From positions 1-64,000 of the forward strand of contig JBLHSG010000012.1 of the NCBI GenBank assembly GCA_047626725.1: DNA of 64,000 nt, written 5' to 3'. Positions within the stretch are counted from its first letter, which is position 1, and each line of letters opens with the position of its first letter. Both the position numbers and the translations under genes were made by a program. The notes under the pieces are model-generated. The model worked only from the letters and a program-made list of their open reading frames with translations. It did not search any database and was not told the DNA's origin. The stretch comes from Ascidiaceihabitans sp034111945 (GTDB lineage: Bacteria; Pseudomonadota; Alphaproteobacteria; Rhodobacterales; Rhodobacteraceae). Shown piece by piece: positions 50,826 to 59,911 of the stretch.

Positions 50826-50856
50826 AAGGTGAAGGCTCAACTACTGTTGAGGTCAA
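50826..50856 (-). promoter_or_regulatory. MerR-type promoter with dyad operator before the MFS exporter
   Basis: On the minus strand a -35 TTGACC is followed by a 19-base spacer that contains the dyad CTCAAC-AGTA-GTTGAG, then a weak -10 (CACCTT). An over-long spacer with a centred dyad is the hallmark of promoters untwisted by MerR-family activators such as SoxR or CueR. The regulator gene is not in the window. Confidence 0.5.
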
Positions 50857-50965
50857 GGCGAAACCTGCAGCGGACACCAAACTTGCCAAACCGTCGATTT
50901 GTAATTGATCAATGCGTTGTTTTGTCGGGCTGAATTGTTGGGGCGTGGGCATTTCAAAAGCAAAA

Positions 50966-50991
50966 GGGCGACGTCCTTGCAGACATCGCCC
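50966..50991 (-). terminator. Terminator of the acidic protein gene
   Basis: GGGCGA and TCGCCC, extended by GTC/GAC across one mismatch, form a hairpin with a 6-base loop. On the minus strand it is followed by CTTTTGCTTTTG, and it lies 24 bases past the stop codon. Confidence 0.65.
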
Positions 50992-51015
50992 AATCAGATT
51001 GTATCGTTTGTTTTG

Positions 51016-53094
51016 TTAGCCTGCGGCGCGGGCATCCGGGCGGAACCCGATATCGCCAGTCACAGCAAAACGGCCGCCTTTTAGTTTCTCGATCTTACCG
51101 GCACGTAGCAATTTACCGAAAGACCGCAGCCCGTCTTCGCGGCTGAAGTCTTCTTTTTCGACTTGGCGCACTTTGGTCATCAACTGAGGGCGCGAGAACT
51201 GTTCACGACCTTCAACAAAGGACATGTACGCAGCCGCAGCCTCTAGCAGATCAGAGAGGTTTGTGGCCCCCATGTCGTCCGCAAATTCAGCAAAACTGCC
51301 GGCGTCATCTACCGACTGAGCGGCGTCTTGAACGGCAGCCACACGGCGTGGACGCACAGGGCCGGTTGCGATTGTGGATGCGTCAACGCGTTGTTCGGCA
51401 ACCAACTTTAGCGGTGCTGGGCGTGGCGTCGGGTCTGGACGTACAGAACGTTCACCGTCAGCAGAAGGCCGGCGGGGTTTTACGACAGTCGCTAGATCAT
51501 CGCGGTACGCGCCTTCTTCTTTTTCCGGGTCGGTTTCACCCAAACCTGTGTCGGCTTTTTTGGCGGCGACGGCTGCGCGCAAATGTGCGAATGCGTCACG
51601 GCGTTGTGCGCCTTCTGCGTCGTCCATGTGTTCGTCAGCTTGAGCCATCAAACGGGACACGTCGTCGCCGGTGTTTTCGTCGATTGACGGCAATGCGTCG
51701 ATCCCCGGCAAGGCGTGTGCTGACATGTCAGCAACGTCTGTTTTAGGTTTGATTTCTGCACTTACCTCGGCCAATTCGCGGGCCAATTCTGCTTCGTCAT
51801 CATCTGACAATGAACTGGCGACATCGCTGTCCTCATCATCGTCGATTTCTTCTAGATCGCCTTGGGCAATCGCAGCTTCGAGGTCGGCGCGTTTCACTTT
51901 GATCACGCGGGCAACACGACGCGGCACGTCGTTGGGGGCAGGTGCTGCCACAACTTCGGCTTCGATTTTTGTGTCTTCGGTTTTTGCGTCCTGGCTGTCA
52001 TCAAACAAGTTCGCGTCAGGCATCGCATCGCCGTCATCCGCATCATCATCATCCGTGAGGGACGCGAGGATTGATGCAATGTCATCGTCGTCTTGATCTT
52101 CGGTGACAGGTTCAACAGGCGCTTCGGCGATATCATCGGCGGCAAGTGCGGCTTCGATGTCGGCCAGTGCGTTTGCAGCAACCGAATCGTCTGCGGCTGT
52201 TTCCACAACATCTGCGGGCTGGGCTGCGTATTCTTCGGCATGCTCGTCTTCGCTGTAGTCGTCGTCATCGTCTGATGCATTGTCCGCTTGGGACACAACG
52301 GCGCGAATACGGTCAAGTTTTGCGGCAATGCTGTCTGCTGGTGCGTCATCTGCAACAACAAGCTCTGCTTCGTCTTCGATGTCGTCGTCGCCCGCGTCAC
52401 CGGCAAAGAATGCCTCGGCTTGTGGCAGTTCAGCAGCCAAATCGCGTGGGTTGCGTGGGGCGTCTGATGCAGCGGCGTGGGCGATCAGAGCGGACAGGCC
52501 CAGATCAGCGTCATCGTCGTCGGATGCGGCGTTTTCGGCTTTAATGTCGGCTTCAACTTTGGCAGCTTTTGCAGCTTCAAGTGCACGGGCGGCTTCTGCT
52601 TCTGCTTTAGCTTCTGCTGCGGCTTTGTCTGCTGCGGCCTGTGCTTGTGCAGCTGCAATCGCGTCGCGCTCGGCTTTTGCGTCTGCTTCGGCTTGAACAC
52701 GTTGTTGTTCTGCCAATGCTTCGGCTGCGGCCTTTTCGGCTCTTTCAGCTTCGGCATGATCTGCTTTGGCGCGTGCGGCGGCGGCCAGTGCGGCGTCATC
52801 AACCGCTGGCGCGGTGTCAGCCACGGCGTCGTCATCTGATTCTGCCGCACTCAGGTAAATCTTACCTTCGTGATGGCGTGCTTCGACCCGGCGCGAAATC
52901 TCGCGTTCAGCAATGCGTTGCAGCATTTCTGCATCGGGTTGCGGGGGTTCCGCCCCGAAATATCGGTCATCTGATGCCAGATCGCGGAAATACTCGGCGA
53001 TCGCCTTCATGGTGCCGAATGAATCGTCGAATCCTTCCAACGTGCACGAGAAAGTGCCGTAGGATACTGTTAAAATCTTGTTGTTACTTATCAT
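51016..53094 (-). CDS. Large acidic, alanine-rich coiled-coil protein (692 aa)
   Basis: Layout: an ordered N-terminal domain (residues 1-80, beginning NNKILTVSYGTFSCTLEGF), a long Ala/Glu/Lys coiled coil (about 95-190), a very acidic disordered middle (about 190-440, with Asp-Asp-Asp-Asp runs), and an ordered C-terminal region (about 590-692, containing NLSDLLEAAAAYMSFVEGREQFSRPQLM, a helical segment). No catalytic motif, signal peptide or membrane helix is seen. Databases sometimes name relatives as chemotaxis CheA, but no histidine-kinase elements are present. A Rhodobacterales scaffold or regulatory protein seems likely. Function unknown. Confidence 0.75.
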   Translation of the reverse strand: MISNNKILTVSYGTFSCTLEGFDDSFGTMKAIAEYFRDLASDDRYFGAEPPQPDAEMLQRIAEREISRRVEARHHEGKIYLSAAESDDDAVADTAPAVDDAALAAAARAKADHAEAERAEKAAAEALAEQQRVQAEADAKAERDAIAAAQAQAAADKAAAEAKAEAEAARALEAAKAAKVEADIKAENAASDDDDADLGLSALIAHAAASDAPRNPRDLAAELPQAEAFFAGDAGDDDIEDEAELVVADDAPADSIAAKLDRIRAVVSQADNASDDDDDYSEDEHAEEYAAQPADVVETAADDSVAANALADIEAALAADDIAEAPVEPVTEDQDDDDIASILASLTDDDDADDGDAMPDANLFDDSQDAKTEDTKIEAEVVAAPAPNDVPRRVARVIKVKRADLEAAIAQGDLEEIDDDEDSDVASSLSDDDEAELARELAEVSAEIKPKTDVADMSAHALPGIDALPSIDENTGDDVSRLMAQADEHMDDAEGAQRRDAFAHLRAAVAAKKADTGLGETDPEKEEGAYRDDLATVVKPRRPSADGERSVRPDPTPRPAPLKLVAEQRVDASTIATGPVRPRRVAAVQDAAQSVDDAGSFAEFADDMGATNLSDLLEAAAAYMSFVEGREQFSRPQLMTKVRQVEKEDFSREDGLRSFGKLLRAGKIEKLKGGRFAVTGDIGFRPDARAAG

Positions 53095-53236
53095 AGGATG
53101 CTCGTCCTCTGCGGTGGTGCAGTCATCTGTTTACCTTGTTAGGAGGGGCAAAAGCTGTCCGAATCTGTGCCCATGACGGTATCATTTCACGGCGAGAATG
53201 TGGCCAGTTTCCTAAATTGGGGTTAAATACACGATA

Positions 53237-53902
53237 ATGAAAGCGATTGTTCACAGTTTAGAACCAATCACGCTGGTTGGCGGCGGTCCCGTGGCATCAG
53301 CCGATTTGACCGAGGCATTAACTATAGCACATTTGTGTGTTGCTGCCGATGGGGGCGCGCAGGCGGCATTAATAAACGGTGTAATGCCTGACGCTGTGAT
53401 AGGCGATTTTGATTCAATTACGCCTGATGTGCTGGCAAAAATCCCGTCTGACCGGCTGCACAAGATACCAGAGCAAAACAGCACCGACTTTGACAAAGCC
53501 TTGCGGCACATTTCGGCCCCCGTGGTTATTGCGGTCGGGTTTGCAGGTGGGCGCGTTGATCATCAATTGGCCGCGTTTCACACCTTGCTGCGGCATGCGG
53601 ATCGACACTGTATTATAGTAGGGGCCGAAGAAATCGTGTTTCACTGTCCTGCGCACATCGCGGTGCCCTTGGAAAAAGATCAAATCGTGTCGTTGTTTCC
53701 CATGGGTCCGGTGACGGGGCGTTCGACGGGATTGCAATGGCCGATTGATGGCTTGGAATTTGCGCCTGCAACGTTTGTGGGCACGTCAAATCGCAGCATT
53801 GGTCCTATCGAACTGTGGATGGACATGCCGGGAATGCTGTGCATTTTGCCGCGCGATAGTCTGGCTGCCGTTACGCGTGCTCTGGCACAATTGGTGGATT
53901 AA
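53237..53902 (+). CDS. Thiamine pyrophosphokinase
   Basis: A 221-residue enzyme that transfers pyrophosphate from ATP to thiamine, giving thiamine diphosphate. The catalytic acidic motif is VIGDFDSI, the Asp-containing QNSTDFDKAL and the GGRVDHQLAA string follow, all typical for the TPK family. The C-terminal beta domain has FVGTSNRSIG. Its last 32 bases overlap the end of the convergent DMT transporter gene. No thiamine riboswitch was recognised in the upstream 140 bases. A thiamine transporter gene does not lie nearby. Confidence 0.93.
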   Translation: MKAIVHSLEPITLVGGGPVASADLTEALTIAHLCVAADGGAQAALINGVMPDAVIGDFDSITPDVLAKIPSDRLHKIPEQNSTDFDKALRHISAPVVIAVGFAGGRVDHQLAAFHTLLRHADRHCIIVGAEEIVFHCPAHIAVPLEKDQIVSLFPMGPVTGRSTGLQWPIDGLEFAPATFVGTSNRSIGPIELWMDMPGMLCILPRDSLAAVTRALAQLVD

Positions 53903-54824
53903 GGCGTTCTTCGCGCGCAGTTTGGCGTTCGCGCAGGATCACATACAGACCAGCCCCGATTGTGATCAGAATACCGACCGCCGCCAATCCGTTTGGCAAA
54001 TCCTGAAACACCAGAAATCCGATGATCGTCGCAATCGGGATTTCCAGATATTGCATCGGGGCCAAAGTTGCCGATGGCGCATAGCGCAGCGACCACGTCA
54101 TTAACAAATGCGCGACGCTGCCCAAAACACCGATGCTGAGTAACAGCTGCCATTCAAACGCGGTCGGTGCGACCAGCTGCATCATCGGAATATCGCGGCC
54201 ATAGGCGAATGCAAACATCGGCAACATGATCGCCATGGCAATAACGCCGCTGACAGCCTGTAGGGCAATGGGGTCGGTTTCCTTTGCGATCTGGCGCGTG
54301 ACCAACATAAAGACCGAGAAATTCACCGCGACCCCCAAAGGCAACAATGCAGGCCAGCCAACTTCGACAAAGCTGGGCTGAACAACCAGTAGCGTGCCGG
54401 CAAACCCAACCAGACAGGCAATCAGACGGCGCGGGCCCACAACTTCGTTCAGGACATATTTGCCCAGCAACAACATCAGGAACGGCATCACAAACGCGAT
54501 GGCCACAGCGTCAGCCAGCGGCAAGTATTGCAGGGCCGTAAACATCATGCCGATGCCAATGATATGCAGTATAGTGCGCGCAATAACCAAATGCAGAATA
54601 CGCCCCGACGTGCGCCACGCACGTTTGGTCAGCCACACAACCGGAATCAGAACAATCGCCTGCACGGCAAAGCGCACCAGCAGCAGTTCGCCCAAAGGCA
54701 CGGATTGCCCAAGAATCTTTGCAATCGCGTCGCCCATCGGGGCAACCACGCAAAAGCCAAGCATCAAAAAGACACCGAGGAGAGGTTTATCTTGGGTCAT
54801 TGTGGATACGCTAGGCGCGGACAT
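53871..54824 (-). CDS. DMT-family (EamA) transporter, copy 1
   Basis: A 317-residue inner-membrane protein with ten predicted helices from two EamA repeats. The first repeat carries the helix GELLLVRFAVQAIVLIPVVW, and the second ends with the short loop APMQYLEIPIATIIGFLVFQD. The C-terminus is polar and charged (Arg-Glu-Arg-Gln-Thr-Ala-Arg). The start is uncertain between ATG 54824 and ATG 54800; neither has a strong site. It is the second of two tandem paralogues and overlaps the thiamine pyrophosphokinase gene tail to tail. It probably exports an amino acid or metabolite. Confidence 0.88.
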   Translation of the reverse strand: MSAPSVSTMTQDKPLLGVFLMLGFCVVAPMGDAIAKILGQSVPLGELLLVRFAVQAIVLIPVVWLTKRAWRTSGRILHLVIARTILHIIGIGMMFTALQYLPLADAVAIAFVMPFLMLLLGKYVLNEVVGPRRLIACLVGFAGTLLVVQPSFVEVGWPALLPLGVAVNFSVFMLVTRQIAKETDPIALQAVSGVIAMAIMLPMFAFAYGRDIPMMQLVAPTAFEWQLLLSIGVLGSVAHLLMTWSLRYAPSATLAPMQYLEIPIATIIGFLVFQDLPNGLAAVGILITIGAGLYVILRERQTAREERLNPPIVPEHA

Positions 54825-54894
54825 TCACAATTGCAATTGGCGGATTACGGCCAATCCTTGTGCTGTTTGGCAACAACTTTGACGCGAATTGGCG

Positions 54895-55803
54895 TCAGCC
54901 TTGATCTGGATGTAAATGCGTCTGTCGTTCGCGGGCCAAAACATACAATCCTGCGCCCACAATGATCGCCACGCCCAGAAATGTCAGGGGTCCCGGCACG
55001 TCGGCAAAAACCAGATAGCCAAGGGCGGTCGCTGCGACAATTTCCAAGTATTGTAAGGGGGCGAGGGTGCTTGCCGGTGCGCGCGCCAAGGCGAAACTGA
55101 TCAGCAGATGTGCGATGGTCGCCATAACCCCGACGCCCAGCATCATCCACAGGCCAAACTGCGAGGGCCACACAGGGTCAAGGCTGGCAATGTTGGTGCC
55201 GTTCGCCAGCGCCAAAACCGGCAAGGCAATCACGATGGCAGCCAGCGCGGTGTAGGCCTGCATGGTTACGGGGTGCATGCGCTGGGCCATCTGGCGGGTC
55301 AGCACCATGTAAACTGCGAACGTCGCGGCAGTGCCCAACGGCAAAAACGCCACCGGTCCGATTTCGGCAAAACTGGGCTGGATCACCAACAGCGCGCCAC
55401 CAAACCCGACAAAACACGCCATGATGCGGCGCATGCCGATCTGTTCCTTTAGGATCCACGCGCCCAACAGGGTCAAAAAGAACGGTTCGACAAAAAAGAT
55501 CGCGATGGCATCGGCAATGGGCATGGCCCGCAGCGCCGTAAAGAAAAGCCCCGTCGCGATCATAATCAGCGCGGCGCGGGCCAAATGCAGTCCGACCTCG
55601 CGCATGTCAGGGCGATGCAGCGCGCCCAGCACAATCGCGATGGGCAACAACAGCGACGCTTGAACAATAAACCGCCCCGCTGTGACCTGCCCAACGGGGA
55701 TGTCATTTGGCACCAGTTTGGCAAACACATCAATGCCGGGGGCAAGGGACGCGCCCAGTGCCATCAACACAACGCCGCCAATAACCGAGGGCTGTTTGTT
55801 CAT
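54895..55803 (-). CDS. DMT-family (EamA) transporter, copy 2
   Basis: A 302-residue paralogue of the following gene with ten helices. Matching strings in both are MPIADAIAIFFVEPF versus LPLADAVAIAFVMPF and APLQYLEIVAATALGYLVFADVP versus APMQYLEIPIATIIGFLVFQD. It starts four bases after the stop of sdaA on the same strand, so it may be part of a sdaA operon and could handle a serine-related or general amino-acid efflux. That substrate link is inference from position only. Confidence 0.88.
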   Translation of the reverse strand: MNKQPSVIGGVVLMALGASLAPGIDVFAKLVPNDIPVGQVTAGRFIVQASLLLPIAIVLGALHRPDMREVGLHLARAALIMIATGLFFTALRAMPIADAIAIFFVEPFFLTLLGAWILKEQIGMRRIMACFVGFGGALLVIQPSFAEIGPVAFLPLGTAATFAVYMVLTRQMAQRMHPVTMQAYTALAAIVIALPVLALANGTNIASLDPVWPSQFGLWMMLGVGVMATIAHLLISFALARAPASTLAPLQYLEIVAATALGYLVFADVPGPLTFLGVAIIVGAGLYVLARERQTHLHPDQG

Positions 55804-55807
55804 AAAA

Positions 55808-57181
55808 TCAGCAATTGGGCACGTTCACGGCCAATCCACCCAGGCTGGTTTCTTTGTATTTCTCGGACATATCGACACCGGTTTGGCGCATGGTTTCGAT
55901 ACAAGCATCCAGCGGCACCAAATGCGTGCCATCCCCGCGCAGGGCCAATGACGCGGCCGACACTGCCTTGATTGCGCCTAGGCCGTTGCGTTCGATGCAG
56001 GGCACCTGAACCAGACCACGCACCGGATCGCAGGTCATGCCAAGGTGGTGTTCCAGCGCGATTTCAGCGGCGTTTTCGACCTGCTGTGGTGTGCCGCCCA
56101 TGACGGCGCATAAGGCGGCGGCTGACATTGCAGCGGCTGATCCGACCTCGGCTTGGCACCCTGCTTCGGCCCCGGAAATCGATGCGTTGTATTTGACCAA
56201 CCCACCAATCGCGGCGGCGGTCAGCAGGAAATCTTCGACATGGGTTTCGGACGCACCCGGCACGTGATCGAGATAATAGCGCAAAGTCGCTGGCAACACG
56301 CCCGCCGCGCCATTGGTGGGCGCAGTCACGACCTGACCACCAGCGGCGTTTTCTTCGTTCACGGCCATCGCGTACATGCTCATCCAGTCGTTGATGGTGT
56401 GGGGTGCGGATTGGTTCAAGCCACGTTCGGCCTGCAACGCGTCGTGAATGCCTTTGGCGCGGCGGCGCACGAACAATCCACCGGGCAAAATGCCGTCGGT
56501 TTCCATGCCGCGATTGATGCAATCGTTCATGACTTGCCACAGACGGGCCGTGCCTTTTTTCAGGCTTTCGTCACAGCCGCGCGAAATTTCATTGGCGCGT
56601 TTCATCTGGGCGATGGTTTTGCCCGAGGCGACGGACATTTCTAACATCTCTGCCGCGGATTTGAACGGGAACGGGATAGGCGCGCCTTCGTCCGTGGCTT
56701 TGCCTGCGGCCAATTCCGCCTCGGTCATCACAAATCCGCCGCCGATAGAATAGTAGACCTCGCGTAGGATCACATCACCTTGGGCATCGGTCGCCATCAG
56801 GATCATGCCATTGGCGTGGCCGTCCAGTTTGGTGTCGTAGTCAAAAATCAGATCGACCTTTGGATCGAATTTTAGCGGGGCCAAATCAGGGGGCGTCAGG
56901 GTGTTCGTTTCGGTCATCGCTGCCAATGCGGCCTCGGCTTTTTCCGCATCGTAAGTGTCTGGCGAAAACCCGGCCAATCCTAAAATCGTCGCGCGGTCGG
57001 TGGCGTGACCCACACCAGTAAACGCAAGCGATCCGTGCAATGACGCGCGCACACCGGCAAATTCAAATGGGGACGCGCGCATGGTGTCCAAGAACCGCGC
57101 GGCTGCCACCATGGGGCCCATCGTATGTGATGATGACGGGCCGATGCCGACCTTGAACATTTCGAAAACTGACAGGAACAT
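55808..57181 (-). CDS. sdaA: L-serine ammonia-lyase, iron-sulfur type (single chain)
   Basis: A 457-residue enzyme that deaminates L-serine to pyruvate. The N-terminal regulatory domain begins MFLSVFEMFKVGIGPSSSHTMGP, of which VGIGPSSSHTMGP is diagnostic. The catalytic half contains EAGCQAEVGSAAAMSAAALC and MTCDPVRGLVQVPCIERN. The cysteines in these blocks are expected to bind the oxygen-sensitive 4Fe-4S cluster. It starts directly after the GST stop. The DMT exporter follows four bases later. Confidence 0.95.
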   Translation of the reverse strand: MFLSVFEMFKVGIGPSSSHTMGPMVAAARFLDTMRASPFEFAGVRASLHGSLAFTGVGHATDRATILGLAGFSPDTYDAEKAEAALAAMTETNTLTPPDLAPLKFDPKVDLIFDYDTKLDGHANGMILMATDAQGDVILREVYYSIGGGFVMTEAELAAGKATDEGAPIPFPFKSAAEMLEMSVASGKTIAQMKRANEISRGCDESLKKGTARLWQVMNDCINRGMETDGILPGGLFVRRRAKGIHDALQAERGLNQSAPHTINDWMSMYAMAVNEENAAGGQVVTAPTNGAAGVLPATLRYYLDHVPGASETHVEDFLLTAAAIGGLVKYNASISGAEAGCQAEVGSAAAMSAAALCAVMGGTPQQVENAAEIALEHHLGMTCDPVRGLVQVPCIERNGLGAIKAVSAASLALRGDGTHLVPLDACIETMRQTGVDMSEKYKETSLGGLAVNVPNC

Positions 57182-57883
57182 TTATGTGGCACTTCCGCAT
57201 GATGGGGTGGCAGGGGCAGGGGTGGTAAAGGGATGTTTGCCCAAGCCGTCGAGCGTTTGCAAGCACGCGCACACCGGCAGGGTTTCGACATGGGCGCATA
57301 GATCGGACAGGGCAGGGTAGTTGGTCAAATCAAACCAACTGCGGTCCTGATCTGCCGGATAAATCGCAGGCCACCGCAGCAACCCGCACAGGTAAAAATC
57401 AAACACCGAAGGGCGCAGGTTTGCAGCCCACGTCGGGCGCTGGCACAGCAGTTCATTCAAAATGTTAAAATGACCGTGCAGCGCCTTTTGCACCCCATGT
57501 CGCAAAGCGGCTTGGTGTGCTGTGTCGTCGCCGATATATTGGTCAGGATAAAACATCATGCGCTGGGCGGGGTGCACGGTGTTGGACAAAAAGAACACCC
57601 ATTTCAGGAAATCAGCGCGCGCGGGGTCATCAGGCGCTGGGCCGACACCGCCGTGCGTATCCGCCAGCCACAATAAAATCGCACCGGTTTCAAAGATCGC
57701 ACCCTGCGGTGTTTCCAGCGTCGGGATCAGCCCATTGGGGTTCAGCGCGCGGTATCCAGCGCTTGATTGTTCCTGCGCGCCGCGATCCACCAGAACGGTG
57801 TCATAGGCCACATCCAACTGCTCTAACGCCAATCGAATGATCAGCGAGGCGTTGTCCGGCGCATAGTGCAACACATAAGTCAT
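57182..57883 (-). CDS. Glutathione S-transferase-family protein
   Basis: A 233-residue GST-like protein. The thioredoxin-like N-terminal domain begins YVLHYAPDNASLIIRLALEQL and carries the glutathione-contact strings NPNGLIPTLE and ETGAILLWLAD. The C-terminal helical domain contains RPSVFDFYLCGLLRW. The catalytic Ser/Tyr of classical GSTs is not clear: the N-terminal position reads Ala-Pro-Asp-Asn-Ala-Ser. The start is ATG 57883, as the longer frame covers the leader. It is encoded upstream of sdaA with no gap. Confidence 0.87.
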   Translation of the reverse strand: MTYVLHYAPDNASLIIRLALEQLDVAYDTVLVDRGAQEQSSAGYRALNPNGLIPTLETPQGAIFETGAILLWLADTHGGVGPAPDDPARADFLKWVFFLSNTVHPAQRMMFYPDQYIGDDTAHQAALRHGVQKALHGHFNILNELLCQRPTWAANLRPSVFDFYLCGLLRWPAIYPADQDRSWFDLTNYPALSDLCAHVETLPVCACLQTLDGLGKHPFTTPAPATPSCGSAT

Positions 57884-57971
57884 ACGGTCTGTGATAACCG
57901 TGTCGACGCCCGCAAGAGTGCTGCAAAGCGACCCGATGATGTGCAAATCAGACTGGGACGCGCACTGGCGA

Positions 57972-58487
57972 TCAGGCTGGCTTGTGAATTTCGAAATACG
58001 CGCAGGGTTCGTCGTAATGTGTTTGCACGCCGACGTACCGCATGCCCAACCGTTTCATCACGTTCTGCGAGGCGGTGTTGTCAGGGTTTGCAACGGCGCA
58101 AATGTAATCCGTGCCCACACGGTCAAACCCGAAATCCATCGCGGCCTGACCTGCCTCTGTGGCATAGCCTTTGCCGTGATACGCCGTCATCAGGCGCCAG
58201 CCGATCTCGAGCGGGGCGGATTTGATGTGCGCCAGGTTCTGCACGCAGGCCGATCCAATCAGGGTATCGCTGTCTTTTAGAAAAATGCTCCACCACCCAT
58301 AGCCGTTGGTTGCCCAACGGTCTTGCACGCGCGTGATGCTGTCCAACACGTCAGCGCGCGATTGTGGTGGCCCTAGATAGCGCATGACGTCGGGATCGGA
58401 ATTCATCGCAAACAGCCCGTCCGCATGGGCGTTTGCAAATGGCTCCATGTACAGCCGTTCGGTGGTGATGGTGTGATCATAACTCAT
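57972..58487 (-). CDS. GNAT-family N-acetyltransferase (RimJ/RimL-like)
   Basis: A 171-residue acetyltransferase. N-terminal family start TTERLYMEPFANAHADGLFAMNSDPDVMRYLG (quoted only as TTERLYMEPF and DPDVMRYLG) and the acetyl-CoA loop GKGYATEAGQAAMDFGF are clear. The C-terminal part contains NTASQNVMKRLGMRYVG. The substrate could be a ribosomal protein N-terminus, an aminoglycoside or a small amine. It stands 89 bases from the GST-sdaA operon and is read in the same direction. Confidence 0.9.
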   Translation of the reverse strand: MSYDHTITTERLYMEPFANAHADGLFAMNSDPDVMRYLGPPQSRADVLDSITRVQDRWATNGYGWWSIFLKDSDTLIGSACVQNLAHIKSAPLEIGWRLMTAYHGKGYATEAGQAAMDFGFDRVGTDYICAVANPDNTASQNVMKRLGMRYVGVQTHYDEPCAYFEIHKPA

Positions 58488-58647
58488 ACGGGATGTTTAA
58501 ACCTGTTTGTGCACAAGGTCCACGCCGTCTGGCCTGTGACGTTTGCGCAGCACCGGATTTGGCGGTCCTGATTGCGAAACGACCTTTATACTCGCACCCA
58601 TGCGCACTCTTTCCTATAAGAGCTAAACACCAGGGGGAGTCGTTGTC

Positions 58648-59436
58648 ATGTCCGGAGAATTGTCACCAATCGACAAGGCGAAATTTGTCGCGGCAAAGCG
58701 CGCGGCCGACTTTGTCGAGGACGGCATGCGTGTCGGGCTGGGAACCGGATCAACTGCGGCATGGTTGGTGCGATGCTTGGGCGAACAGGTCCGCAACGAC
58801 GGGCTGCGGATCAAAGGTGTTCCGACATCGACCCGCACCGCGCAATTGGCCCGCGAGGTCGGGATCGAAGTGATCTCTCTTGATGAGGCAAAGTGGCTGG
58901 ATGTGACCATCGACGGCGCTGACGAATTTGACGGCGATCTGAACCTGATCAAAGGCGGCGGTGGTGCGTTGTTGCAAGAAAAGATCGTGGCGACCGCGTC
59001 TGATCAAATGGTGGTGATCGCGGACATCGGCAAAGAGGTCGAAACCCTCGGGGCGTTTCCACTGCCGATCGAAGTCATTCCGTTTGGCTGGCAAACCACC
59101 CAAGCGCTGATCGAAGAAACCCTGATTTCTATGGACGTCCTTGGGCGCCAAGCCACCCTGCGCATGAATGGTGACCGCCCGTTTATCACGGACGAAGGCA
59201 ACCATATCATGGACCTGCATTTGAAACGTATCGGCAACCCGCGCCAGTTGGCATTGATCATCAACCAAATGCCGGGGGTGGTTGAAAACGGGCTGTTCAT
59301 TGATATCTGTGACGCTGTGGTCATTGGCTACGGCGATGGCCGGGTCGAGGTCCGCGATATCAACGAAGGGACGGTCGAAACCGATCGTCTTGATTTTGTC
59401 GAGACAGACAATTTGTTCACCGATCTAGCGGAGTAG
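58648..59436 (+). CDS. rpiA: Ribose-5-phosphate isomerase A
   Basis: A 262-residue enzyme that interconverts ribose 5-phosphate and ribulose 5-phosphate. The phosphate loop is GLGTGSTAAW, the catalytic strings are DVTIDGADEFDGDLNLIKGGGGALLQEK (DGADE and KGGG being the active-site parts), and the C-terminal GVVENGLF follows. A GGGGGAG site lies before the ATG. It heads an operon with a small membrane protein (two bases later) and glutathione reductase. Confidence 0.96.
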   Translation: MSGELSPIDKAKFVAAKRAADFVEDGMRVGLGTGSTAAWLVRCLGEQVRNDGLRIKGVPTSTRTAQLAREVGIEVISLDEAKWLDVTIDGADEFDGDLNLIKGGGGALLQEKIVATASDQMVVIADIGKEVETLGAFPLPIEVIPFGWQTTQALIEETLISMDVLGRQATLRMNGDRPFITDEGNHIMDLHLKRIGNPRQLALIINQMPGVVENGLFIDICDAVVIGYGDGRVEVRDINEGTVETDRLDFVETDNLFTDLAE

Positions 59437-59438
59437 GC

Positions 59439-59897
59439 ATGAAGCTTAAGCGATCCGGAATGCAGACAGCCCTGGTGGCGTTGAACCTTGTTTTGGTCAG
59501 CGCTGTGGCCGCCCTATACGTGACCGATGCGTTGGACATGGGTGGCGCGTTCAACTGGGGCGCGTCGATTATATTGTCGGGGTGGGCCACGTTTATCATG
59601 CTGAACCTGCTGCGCCGATCGGTCTATGCCGAAATCGAAGACGACGGGCTTACGATCCACCGGGTTTTGACGTCGGTTTACATCCCTTGGGGTCAAATGC
59701 AGTGGGTCAATATTGTGCCCGACAGCCGCATCAGCCTGATCGCCTATCGCCGCCGTGATTCCAGCGTGGAATCTTATGCCGGCCTGTCCAATCGCCTGAC
59801 AGGTGATGACGGCAAGGCGGCGTTGTTGGCGGCCATTCAAAACGCGCGACCTGACATTCCGACACGGTCGCCAAACGACACAGCAATACCTGAATAA
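59439..59897 (+). CDS. Small membrane protein with PH-like cytoplasmic domain (152 aa)
   Basis: An unrecognised protein with two N-terminal helices (about residues 9-28 and 38-56). They are followed by a short beta-rich domain with VYAEIEDDGLTIHRVL and YIPWGQMQWVNIV, which resembles the bacterial PH-like domains of small membrane proteins. The C-terminus is polar. It lies two bases after rpiA and 14 bases before gor, within one operon. The link to pentose phosphate or glutathione metabolism is unclear. Confidence 0.7.
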   Translation: MKLKRSGMQTALVALNLVLVSAVAALYVTDALDMGGAFNWGASIILSGWATFIMLNLLRRSVYAEIEDDGLTIHRVLTSVYIPWGQMQWVNIVPDSRISLIAYRRRDSSVESYAGLSNRLTGDDGKAALLAAIQNARPDIPTRSPNDTAIPE

Positions 59898-59911
59898 ACG
59901 GAGCCTTAATA

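Noticed and set aside
51671..52696. Long open frames on the plus strand opposite the acidic protein gene (Ser-rich and Ala/Ser-rich translations)
   Set aside because: They mirror the repetitive Asp/Ala codons of the real gene on the minus strand. They have no ribosome-binding site, no domain, and composition typical of an antisense shadow.
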